A program made the translations under genes and the position numbers. From Sulfurovum sp. (lineage in GTDB: Bacteria; Campylobacterota; Campylobacteria; Campylobacterales; Sulfurovaceae), in the NCBI GenBank assembly GCA_020721385.1, contig DYMW01000065.1, positions 1 through 8,255 on the forward strand: a stretch of 8,255 bases of DNA, read 5' to 3'. The notes beneath the pieces were generated by a model. That model did not search any database, had not been told where the DNA came from, and was given only the letters and a program-made list of their open reading frames with translations. The stretch's first letter is position 1, and each line of letters opens with the position of its first letter. Shown here piece after piece: positions 1-5,888 of this stretch.

Positions 1-1232
1 TTTATTAATGGTGAGAGCTTCAATTCAAAGACATTGCTACCATTTTTGTGGTAATAATCTAATGTATAGTTTAAACGTTGAGCGATGTTGTTAACAATGT
101 ATAATCCGAGTCCAAATCCATTGTTTTTTTTCTCTTCTTGGGTAAAGGGTTCAAGGTAATAAGAGAGTGGATATTCTAAGCTTTTTCCTGTTGAAATTAC
201 TTTGATGGATTTCTCATTGGTAATGATGGTGGCATGATTGTCACTGCTGTATTTGATGGCATTGTCAAGAAGATTTTTAATGGCAAGGGCTAAAAGTTTG
301 GTATCGGTAACAAGGGTTTCACCTTGGGTATGAATGGTAATTTTATCTCGATTACAAAGCAATAATCCAATACTCTCTTCGATAATGTCATCCATTTTCT
401 CTTTTTTCATTTGAGGTTGAAACCCTTGTGTGGTCAATCGTTCAATGTGGGCGAGTTCAGCAATGAGTTCATTCATACGCTCAAAGGCACGAATTAGGGT
501 TTGTTTACTGCTTCCCTCTTCAACCATCTCTATGGCAATACGTCCTCTGGTGATGGGTGTTTTCAGTTCATGCATCATGTTTCGCATAAAGAGGTTTTTA
601 GAATCAAGTAAAGTGTGTATGTAATAAATAGCATTGTCAAAACTCTGAGCGATTTTTCCAATCTCATCATTGCTTTTATGGGTAATTTTTACATTCATAT
701 TTCCATTGGCAAACTCTTCAATTTGTTTGTTCAATTTTTTAAGTGGAGCGAGTTTTCGTATAATGGCAACATAGAGTAAAATAAATAAAATGGCAATAAG
801 CAACGCAATTAATATGGTGATTTTTATCTGTAAGTTTTTTGAAAGTGTATCTTCTAACATCAGATTGTAGCCCATCCGTTGTAGATAGATGTATTGATGT
901 TCTCCGATGGCAAAAATTTGCATACGTCCATAAATGGACTCTCCTGCAAAAATAACTGTACCTTTACTTAAAATAAGCAGACGACTGGCATCAATGGCAA
1001 CGGGTTTGACTTGAAAGTTCTCATAAAAGTTTTTTTGTTCCTCTTTACTGGGGTTGAGTTGTGCAGTAGAAAGTAAAAAGTTGGAGATGAGTTTATACCG
1101 ATTAAGTTCATCAATTTTTTGTCGCTCTTTGTCCCAAGAGATAAAGAGGAATAGGGCGACAAGAAGCAATGACAAAACAAAAGCAAAAAGGGTATTAATA
1201 AATGCAATAACCGATATATTTTTAATCTTCAT
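1..1232 (-). CDS. ArsS-like membrane sensor histidine kinase (3' end cut by window edge)
   Basis: Reading the minus strand from the ATG at 1232-1230 gives 410 uninterrupted codons to the window edge. The visible end (FELKLSPLI) is where such kinases normally finish, so only a few residues are likely missing. Segments: TM1 about 8-33, an extracytoplasmic sensor region about 34-136, TM2 about 137-158, a HAMP-like linker about 159-211 (LAPLKKLNKQIEEFANGN), the H-box with phospho-acceptor H221 (MMHELKTP), the N-box 320-329 (NLLDNAIKYS) and a glycine box 372-377 (GFGLGL). A classical DxGxG box is absent; VISTGK followed by YYLEPFT stands in its place. As I recall, that is how the ArsS acid-sensing kinases of Campylobacterota look. 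The start codon directly follows the regulator's stop (TAA-ATG), so the two are co-translated and this kinase presumably phosphorylates that regulator. The stimulus cannot be read from the sequence. Confidence 0.9.
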   Translation of the reverse strand, partial: MKIKNISVIAFINTLFAFVLSLLLVALFLFISWDKERQKIDELNRYKLISNFLLSTAQLNPSKEEQKNFYENFQVKPVAIDASRLLILSKGTVIFAGESIYGRMQIFAIGEHQYIYLQRMGYNLMLEDTLSKNLQIKITILIALLIAILFILLYVAIIRKLAPLKKLNKQIEEFANGNMNVKITHKSNDEIGKIAQSFDNAIYYIHTLLDSKNLFMRNMMHELKTPITRGRIAIEMVEEGSSKQTLIRAFERMNELIAELAHIERLTTQGFQPQMKKEKMDDIIEESIGLLLCNRDKITIHTQGETLVTDTKLLALAIKNLLDNAIKYSSDNHATIITNEKSIKVISTGKSLEYPLSYYLEPFTQEEKKNNGFGLGLYIVNNIAQRLNYTLDYYHKNGSNVFELKLSPLI

Positions 1233-1910
1233 TTAACCATTTTCAGTCAAGAGATAACCAATACCTCGGACAGGTCTAATATAACTTTGTTCATTATCAA
1301 TAAGAGAAAGTTTGTGTCGAATGCGTGAGATAATAACATCAATGTTTTTGATAGAACTGTTGTCATCAATATGCTTGGCATCATAAAGCAACTGTTCTCG
1401 TGAAACCGCAGAATTTTTATATTGAATTAAAATGGATAAAATATCAAATTCAGCTGCAGTAAGTTCAAGCAGTCGATCTTTAAAAAGAATATGACGTGCA
1501 TTGGTATTGAGTTCAAAAAGTGAACTGTTTTTTTGTTCATTTTGTGTATTTTGTGTTCGTCTTAAAATGGTTTTAATTCTGGTAACCAACTCTCTAGGGT
1601 CATAAGGTTTTGGCATATAGTCATCGGCACCTCTTTCCATGGCAATCACCTTATCGGTAATGTCGTCACGTGCAGAAGAGACAATAATTGGAATGGTTGA
1701 GTTGGCTCTAATTTTAGGAATTACTTCAAGCCCATCAATACCAGGAAGTGTTAAGTCTAAAATAATTAAATCAAAAGTGTGTTGAGTAAGCAAGGATAAG
1801 CCCATATAAGGCTCTTCAGCAGCAATAACAGTAATGTCAAATTTATTAAGGTATTCGGTGAGAATTTGAGAGATTTCATAATCATCTTCTATCATTAATA
1901 TTTTTATAAT
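1233..1910 (-). CDS. OmpR/ArsR-like response regulator, probable AUU start
   Basis: Two-domain transcription factor partnered with the kinase immediately downstream. With the proposed start it is 225 residues. The receiver domain (about 1-115) has the acidic pocket E8-D9-D10, phosphorylated D52 (LIILDLTLPGIDG), S78/S79 and K101 (KPYDP). The winged-helix DNA-binding domain (about 140-223) has ELTAAEFDIL, the recognition-helix region NIDVIISRIRHKL and the wing RPVRGIGYLLT. The first ATG (1895-1893) would begin at MIEDD, cutting away most of beta-strand 1, and has no ribosome binding site. Upstream codons in the same frame encode IKIL. An AGGA (1920-1917) lies 6 nt before an ATT at 1910-1908, which gives M-I-K-I-L-M-I-E-D-D, the usual start of this family. 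The family call is firm; the start codon is inferred. Regulator-then-kinase order matches the Helicobacter arsRS pair. Confidence 0.92.
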   Translation of the reverse strand: MIKILMIEDDYEISQILTEYLNKFDITVIAAEEPYMGLSLLTQHTFDLIILDLTLPGIDGLEVIPKIRANSTIPIIVSSARDDITDKVIAMERGADDYMPKPYDPRELVTRIKTILRRTQNTQNEQKNSSLFELNTNARHILFKDRLLELTAAEFDILSILIQYKNSAVSREQLLYDAKHIDDNSSIKNIDVIISRIRHKLSLIDNEQSYIRPVRGIGYLLTENG

Positions 1911-1932
1911 AATAAATCCTTGATTGGTATGG

Positions 1933-1943
1933 GTTATAATAAC
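1933..1943. promoter_or_regulatory. Symmetric -10 region between the response regulator and the inverted-repeat element
   Basis: An 11-bp palindrome, GTTAT-A-ATAAC, holds a perfect TATAAT on the plus strand (1935-1940) and a TATTAT on the minus strand (1941-1936). The minus element sits about 25-30 nt upstream of the proposed regulator start, leaving a short leader that contains the AGGA at 1920-1917. The plus element would start a transcript near 1947, just before the inverted repeat. Neither side has a recognisable -35, which is normal for Campylobacterota sigma-70 promoters. The palindrome could equally be an operator. Assignment is by motif and position only. Confidence 0.45.
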
Positions 1944-1993
1944 ATGAAGAGAGTTAAAAGAAAATAAATATCATTAGCATTGCCCACGAGTAC

Positions 1994-2054
1994 TATTACA
2001 AAGGAGGTCTAAATATGTTTTATCAAGGGGGAGTATATTTCAAAGGAGTTCAAT
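1994..2054 (+). repeat. Pair of imperfect 19-bp direct repeats centred on CAAAGGAG
   Basis: Copy one at 1994-2012 and copy two at 2036-2054 match at 15 of 19 positions, with CAAAGGAG identical in both. They are offset by 42 nt, about four helical turns. Both lie in the loop of the inverted repeat. The first copy supplies the ribosome binding site of the small ORF at 2015; the second has no well-placed start codon after it. They may be a local duplication or paired protein-binding sites. Confidence 0.5.
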
Positions 2055-2065
2055 TACATACTTAA
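2015..2065 (+). CDS. Possible 16-codon small ORF inside the inverted-repeat loop
   Basis: ATG at 2015-2017, TAA at 2063-2065, predicted peptide MFYQGGVYFKGVQLHT. The case for translation is the ribosome binding site: AAAGGAGG at 2000-2007, complementary over eight bases to the usual 16S rRNA tail, with 7 nt to the ATG. No annotated gene in this window has as long a match. The peptide has no convincing membrane segment, no known motif and too little length for composition tests. It lies entirely in the loop of the inverted repeat, so its site could be exposed or masked by folding. It may be a real micropeptide, a translated regulatory decoy, or chance. Confidence 0.3.
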   Translation: MFYQGGVYFKGVQLHT

Positions 2066-2185
2066 TCTCGTGAACAATGTTAATGATATTTGTTTCTCTT
2101 AATCGCATTATAAAACAATATAATTAATCATCGACCAATAGAATATTAATGAATGGTTAACCGTCTATTTTTTTTACTATTTAGG

Positions 2186-2191
2186 TATACT
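2186..2191 (+). promoter_or_regulatory. lgt: Candidate -10 element for lgt
   Basis: TATACT at 2186-2191 follows a T-rich run (2167-2175), as is common in Campylobacterota promoters, where a periodic T-rich stretch replaces the -35. A start near 2198 would give a leader of about 20 nt containing the AAGGA at 2207-2211. If this promoter is the one used, the inverted repeat at 1954-2102 lies outside the lgt transcript. Confidence 0.4.
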
Positions 2192-2218
2192 TTCAAATCT
2201 TTACACAAGGAAATTATC

Positions 2219-3049
2219 ATGTCCTATTGGAATCATATTTATGAGCATTTTAACCCAATTGCATTTGATTTAGGCTTTATCTCTATCCATTGGTATGGTA
2301 TTATGTATATCTCTGCATTGTTACTTGCATTGTGGTTTGCAAAATGGATTATTAAAAAAGATGCCATGCCCATAGCCGAAGAGACGATAGATGCTTATTT
2401 TATATGGCTTGAAGTGGGTATTATTTTGGGGGCACGTATTTGGTATATTCTTTTTTATGATCCCAATACCTATTACTATCTTTCACAACCATGGCAAATA
2501 TTTAATCCGTTTCAAAATGGCGAATTTGTGGGTATCCGAGGTATGAGTTATCATGGAGCGGTTGTTGGTGCAGGAGTTGGTTCGTTACTTTTTGCATTAC
2601 GTAATCCTGGACAAATTTATAAAATTTTAGATGTGGTTGCCTTGGCAGTTCCTGTGGGATTTGTTTTTGGTCGGATTGGAAATTTTTTAAATCAAGAACT
2701 TATTGGTCGAGTGACCGATGTTCCTTGGGGAATTTATGTTGATGGCGTACTTAGACACCCTTCACAACTTTATGAGGGTGTGTTAGAAGGTATTGTGGTG
2801 GCATTGATTATTTATGCTTATCGTAAACATAAAGCGTTTGATGGAGCCTTAATTGGAATTTATGGTGTACTCTATGGCTTGGCAAGATTTATAGCAGAAT
2901 TTTGGCGTGAACCTGATATTCAGTTGGGGTATTTGTATGGTGATTGGTTGACAATGGGACAACTTCAAAGTCTGATGATGATAGGTTTGTCAATAGGTTT
3001 GTATTGGCTACTTAAACATTTGTCATTAAAAACAAAGGTAAAAAAGTAA
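2219..3049 (+). CDS. lgt: Prolipoprotein diacylglyceryl transferase Lgt
   Basis: Inner-membrane enzyme that transfers diacylglyceryl from phosphatidylglycerol to the lipobox cysteine of prolipoproteins, the first step of lipoprotein maturation. It is 276 residues with about seven hydrophobic segments, the usual Lgt size. The signature is present as FGRIGNFLNQE (150-160). The residues matching E. coli R143, N146 and E151 are R152, N155 and E160. The essential histidine is H112 in MSYHGAVVG. Conserved R223 and E227 lie in ARFIAEFWREPD near the C-terminus. The reading frame is open back to an ATG at 2153, but I chose the ATG at 2219 because AAGGA (2207-2211) precedes it at good spacing and MSYWNHIYEHFNPIAF is the normal Campylobacterota N-terminus. 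It is divergent from the response regulator across a 308-nt gap. Confidence 0.97.
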   Translation: MSYWNHIYEHFNPIAFDLGFISIHWYGIMYISALLLALWFAKWIIKKDAMPIAEETIDAYFIWLEVGIILGARIWYILFYDPNTYYYLSQPWQIFNPFQNGEFVGIRGMSYHGAVVGAGVGSLLFALRNPGQIYKILDVVALAVPVGFVFGRIGNFLNQELIGRVTDVPWGIYVDGVLRHPSQLYEGVLEGIVVALIIYAYRKHKAFDGALIGIYGVLYGLARFIAEFWREPDIQLGYLYGDWLTMGQLQSLMMIGLSIGLYWLLKHLSLKTKVKK

Positions 3050-3114
3050 TTCTTACACTATTTTTTATGTTTTAGGCTAATTAAAAATGTTTTATTCTAT
3101 GTAATAATATTTAT

Positions 3115-3128
3115 GTTATGATAATAAC
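3115..3128 (+). promoter_or_regulatory. Candidate promoter/operator upstream of the outer-membrane protein gene
   Basis: GTTAT-GATA-ATAAC is a 14-bp hyphenated palindrome overlapping a -10-like GATAAT (3120-3125). A start near 3132 gives a leader of about 26 nt with AAAGGA at 3146-3151. The upstream 65 nt back to the lgt stop are strongly AT-rich with T tracts, and no clear terminator for lgt is visible there. Read-through from lgt is therefore possible. Confidence 0.35.
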
Positions 3129-3157
3129 GTTTATATATGATTATCAAAGGAAAAACT

Positions 3158-3850
3158 GTGAAAAAAATAAACATATCATTAATAGTATTATTGGCAATGG
3201 GCAACTTAGCTTATGCAGGAGGTGATTTTTCAAGCACGACTGCTTATGAAGATGAAGATACAATGTTGGCAGAAGAGGTTGTACCCCAAGCACCTGCTGT
3301 TCAAGCCATACCACTACCAATACCTCCTCCTCCACTTGAAGATATTAATCCTAATGGTTTGTATGTAGGATTGGGGTTAAGTATAGCTGATTTTAAATGT
3401 AACTGTGTTAACTGTAATGATGAAGATAAAACCATGGGTCTTATGGGAAGAGTGGGGTATGATTTTAATCAATACGTAGGTGTTGAAGCCCGAGGAATTA
3501 AAACCAATTGGAAAGTGGATGGTGGTAAAGTAGAACATTTTGGTGCGTTTGTTAAACCAATGTATCCTGTTTCTGAAGATATTAATGCGTATGCTTTAGC
3601 AGGATATGGAAAAACAACCACACAAGGTTACTTGCAACATATTAATTCCAATGCCTTTGCTTGGGGACTTGGTTTGGAGTATGATTTGGAAAGCGACGAA
3701 TCTAAAGTTGGAAAATATAACCGAGATTTTGATGGTTATGGTGACCAAGAGGGTGGTTTTGGACTTTTTGCTGATTACGAACGCTTAATTCAAAAATCAG
3801 GTTCTCCAGATTTAGATACCTTTAATATTGGTGTTACCTACGATTTCTAG
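3158..3850 (+). CDS. Secreted outer-membrane beta-barrel protein with Pro-rich linker and CxCxxC cluster
   Basis: 230 residues from a GTG start; AAAGGA (3146-3151) lies 6 nt upstream. An in-frame ATG at 3137 would put seven extra residues before the signal peptide and has no ribosome binding site. Residues 1-20 are a Sec signal peptide (MKKINISLIVLLAMGNLAYA), with signal-peptidase-I cleavage expected before GG. Residues 21-60 are an acidic then proline-rich segment (IPLPIPPPPL). Residues about 66-230 have alternating, glycine- and aromatic-rich strands (GLYVGLGL, MGRVGYDF, VGVEARG, YALAGYGK, FAWGLGLEYDL, FGLFADYERL, FNIGVTYDF) and end in Phe, the BAM-complex signal. This resembles the OmpA-like/OMP_b-brl eight-strand barrel superfamily, but there is no OmpA peptidoglycan-binding domain. 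Three cysteines (81, 83, 86) sit close together in the first predicted extracellular or turn region. The specific function is unknown; porin, adhesin or structural roles are all possible. Confidence 0.85.
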   Translation: MKKINISLIVLLAMGNLAYAGGDFSSTTAYEDEDTMLAEEVVPQAPAVQAIPLPIPPPPLEDINPNGLYVGLGLSIADFKCNCVNCNDEDKTMGLMGRVGYDFNQYVGVEARGIKTNWKVDGGKVEHFGAFVKPMYPVSEDINAYALAGYGKTTTQGYLQHINSNAFAWGLGLEYDLESDESKVGKYNRDFDGYGDQEGGFGLFADYERLIQKSGSPDLDTFNIGVTYDF

Positions 3851-3859
3851 TCATAAAAG

Positions 3860-3890
3860 ATTCAATGAACACTATTCATGTTCATTGAAT
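3860..3890 (-). terminator. Hairpin terminator at the end of the panB-ruvB-permease operon, overlapping coding sequence
   Basis: A 12-bp perfect stem (3860-3871 with 3879-3890) closes a 7-nt loop. On the minus strand it is followed by TCTTTTAT, a fair U-tract; on the plus strand no U-run follows. It therefore mainly suits the leftward operon, though it could also slow transcription from the outer-membrane protein gene, whose stop lies only 10 nt away. The permease stop codon (TAG, 3874-3872) is in the loop, and the right-hand arm encodes the last few residues of the permease. Confidence 0.7.
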
Positions 3891-4885
3891 TCAATATAGA
3901 CATTGGTAATGGCAATTAAAAATGCAGTAATTGCAGGTCCCAATATCATTCCCCAAAATCCATAAGAACTCATACCCGCCAAAATAGAAAAGAAGATTAA
4001 GAGTTCAGAAATTTTGGTGGAACTTTTGAGTAAATTTTCTTTGAAAAATTTAATAATCATTGGTTTTACAAACGTATCAGCAATAATGGAGATGACAATA
4101 ATTGAGTACAATGCAATGGTAATGGCAATGACAGAGTTGAGATAACTCCATGCATACAATGAGACAGGTACCCAAACGACCATTCCTCCTACAATAGGAA
4201 TAAGCGATGCAAAACCATAAATCATTCCAAAAAGCAGACCATTAAAGCCAAAATAACTCGCCATAACACCAAAGAGAATCCCTTCGAAAATTGCAGTAAC
4301 AATAATGGAGTAGAAAACAATTTCCATGGTTGAAGATATTTCGGTTAATATTTTTGTACCTTTGGCATTATTGAGTGGAAGCAATGCTTGTATTAGGTTA
4401 AAAAGTGATTCCGCATAGAGATTAAAAAAGAAATAAAAGAGAATAATCAAGAGCATATTTTTTATAAAAGCAATTCCTGTGGTTCCTGCTTTAGAGATGG
4501 TGGTGACAATATTTAAAATTTTATCGGTTTGAATGTTCTCTTGAGCCCATTCTTTTAGCATAGGAATCTCATCAAGATGACCAATAAGCATGGTCGTAAT
4601 GTTGTTAATCATCTCTTGATTGATGGTTGAGATATAGGTTACCCCAACGGTTGCAATATAGAGCATGGGTACAAAAAGGATAACAATTAAGAGCGATGTT
4701 AAAATAGATGAACTTAGATATTTTGAATTTAAAATATTCAGAAGTTTATAGTGTATGTTCGCCGTTGCCATGGTTAATAACATCGCAACAGAAAGAGAGA
4801 GTAAAAAAGGTTCATAAATGCTGTATGCCCCAATAAGACTCACTGCAAAAAGTATGGGAACAATATAATCACTTCGTTGATTCAT
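3872..4885 (-). CDS. AI-2E family (PerM/YdiK/AmaA-type) membrane permease
   Basis: A polytopic inner-membrane protein of 337 residues, typical for the family (pfam AI-2E_transport). Hydrophobic segments lie near 8-23, 26-42, 58-83, 138-157, 189-215, 217-246, 250-270 and 294-327. A less hydrophobic stretch at 86-130 matches the family's variable external region. Family marks are SLIPIVGGMVVWVP (227-240), the FVKP that ends a late helix (272-275) and YGFWGMILGPAI (308-319). Despite the family name, only some members move autoinducer-2; others export ions or other solutes, so the substrate is unknown. The ATG is 5 nt after the ruvB stop with no strong ribosome binding site, suggesting translational coupling. 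As I recall, Campylobacter jejuni also keeps a homologue (called amaA) next to ruvB, so the pairing may be old. Confidence 0.88.
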   Translation of the reverse strand: MNQRSDYIVPILFAVSLIGAYSIYEPFLLSLSVAMLLTMATANIHYKLLNILNSKYLSSSILTSLLIVILFVPMLYIATVGVTYISTINQEMINNITTMLIGHLDEIPMLKEWAQENIQTDKILNIVTTISKAGTTGIAFIKNMLLIILFYFFFNLYAESLFNLIQALLPLNNAKGTKILTEISSTMEIVFYSIIVTAIFEGILFGVMASYFGFNGLLFGMIYGFASLIPIVGGMVVWVPVSLYAWSYLNSVIAITIALYSIIVISIIADTFVKPMIIKFFKENLLKSSTKISELLIFFSILAGMSSYGFWGMILGPAITAFLIAITNVYIEFNEHE

Positions 4886-4890
4886 CTACA

Positions 4891-5886
4891 TTACTTTTGA
4901 ATAGGTGTGAGTCTAAAATGGGTGTACGATTTTTCAGTTGCCACCCGTCCACGAGCCGTTCTTTCTATGTAGCCATTGGCAAGAAGATAGGGTTCGAGTA
5001 CATCTTCAATGGTTCCTTCATCTTCACTTAATGCCGCGGCAATGGTACTTAATCCCATCGGTCGACCTTTTGCCGATACCAACAACTCTAGTAACCTTAT
5101 ATCTTCCACATCAAAACCCAAATGATTGACACCCAATTGGTCAAGTGCATATTGGGTGGTTTTTAGATGAATGTGTGGTTCATTGGCCACTTCTGCAAAG
5201 TCACGAACCCGTCGCAAGAGTCTTAGTGCCAATCTTGGAGTTCCTCTGCTTCGTTTGGCTATCTCATAAGAGGCTTCACTTAAAGTAACTTTATTGAGTT
5301 TAATGGATGCCAAACGTATAATTTCACCCAACTCTTCAGGGGTGTAAAATTGCATTCTAAACTGCATTCCAAAACGTTCACGTAAAGGATTAGAGAGCAT
5401 TCCTGCACGGGTGGTTGCACCAATGAGGGTAAAACGGGGCAAATCTATCTTAACTGTTTGAGCAGCAGGGCCTGAACCAATAATAATATCAAGTCTAAAA
5501 TCTTCCATTGCCGAGTAGAGTATCTCCTCTATCGCAGGAGACATTCGGTGAATTTCATCAATAAAGAGTATGTCACCCTCTTCAATATTGGTTAATAATG
5601 CTGCCAAATCACCTGATTTTTCTATCATTGGAGCGGAGGTGGTTTTTATCTGTGCTTGCATTTGGGTTGCAATAAGGTTGGCAATGGTGGTTTTACCCAA
5701 CCCTGGAGGACCAAAAAAGAGAATGTGGTCTAATGCCTCATCTCTTCGTTTACTGGCTTCTATAAAAACTTTTAAATTCTTTTTAATCTGTGCTTGTCCG
5801 ATATATTCATCCCAAGAAGAGGGTCGAAGAGAGACCTCTTCGGTATATTCGGCATCAAATTTTTCTATATCTACAATTCTGTCCAT
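4891..5886 (-). CDS. ruvB: Holliday junction branch migration ATPase RuvB
   Basis: Hexameric AAA+ motor that, with RuvA, drives branch migration of Holliday junctions in recombination and repair. 331 residues, full length (usual about 330-350). The N-terminal part has SLRPSSWDEYIGQ (19-31). Walker A is GPPGLGKTT (59-67), Walker B ILFIDEIHR (106-114) and sensor 1 LIGATTRAG (154-162). The arginine-finger region is NPLRERFG (166-173) and sensor 2 is RGTPRLALRLLRRVRD (214-229). The C-terminal winged helix ends with RTARGRVAT (309-317). All key residues are present. The ATG follows the panB stop by 2 nt; GAGGA lies about 15 nt upstream, rather far, so coupling to panB translation is likely. No ruvA or ruvC is in view, as is usual in Campylobacterota, where the ruv genes are scattered. 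Confidence 0.98.
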   Translation of the reverse strand: MDRIVDIEKFDAEYTEEVSLRPSSWDEYIGQAQIKKNLKVFIEASKRRDEALDHILFFGPPGLGKTTIANLIATQMQAQIKTTSAPMIEKSGDLAALLTNIEEGDILFIDEIHRMSPAIEEILYSAMEDFRLDIIIGSGPAAQTVKIDLPRFTLIGATTRAGMLSNPLRERFGMQFRMQFYTPEELGEIIRLASIKLNKVTLSEASYEIAKRSRGTPRLALRLLRRVRDFAEVANEPHIHLKTTQYALDQLGVNHLGFDVEDIRLLELLVSAKGRPMGLSTIAAALSEDEGTIEDVLEPYLLANGYIERTARGRVATEKSYTHFRLTPIQK

Positions 5887-5888
5887 TT

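Larger units (their letters stand above)
1954..2102. repeat. Long imperfect inverted repeat (149 nt overall) in the regulator/lgt gap
   Basis: The left arm 1954-1990 pairs with the right arm 2067-2102. Of 36 aligned positions 31 are Watson-Crick, two more are G/T wobble-type columns (1977 and 1965), three are mismatches (1984, 1983, 1958) and one base (1961) is bulged. The inner end is CACGAG/CTCGTG and there is an unbroken 11-bp block (1966-1976 with 2081-2091). The loop 1991-2066 is 76 nt and contains a tiny ORF. The outermost bases of both arms are TTAA. U-rich sequence follows the stem in both directions. Possible identities are a structured small RNA, a miniature inverted-repeat (MITE-like) element, or a leader RNA of lgt. 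The downstream remainder of the gap, 2103-2180, is AT-rich and shows nothing I can assign. Confidence 0.8.

Noticed and set aside
968..1207. Other-frame minus-strand ORF of 79 codons
   Set aside because: It lies inside the histidine kinase gene in a different frame, with no family resemblance; the kinase frame is open throughout.
2155..2162. GGTTAACC palindrome before lgt
   Set aside because: An isolated 8-bp palindrome is expected by chance and is not repeated elsewhere in the gap.
2153..2218. N-terminal extension of Lgt by 22 residues from an upstream ATG
   Set aside because: No ribosome binding site at 2153, the extension overlaps the likely promoter, and the ATG at 2219 has AAGGA and gives the normal family N-terminus.
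3038..3067. Terminator after lgt
   Set aside because: An A-tract and T-tract flank the stop, but the arms do not align as a contiguous stem (TTAC-ACTA-TTTTTT against the AAAAAAGTAA side).
3144..3335. Leucine-rich minus-strand ORF opposite the outer-membrane protein
   Set aside because: Its composition is the antisense of the signal peptide and proline-rich linker; no ribosome binding site or motif.
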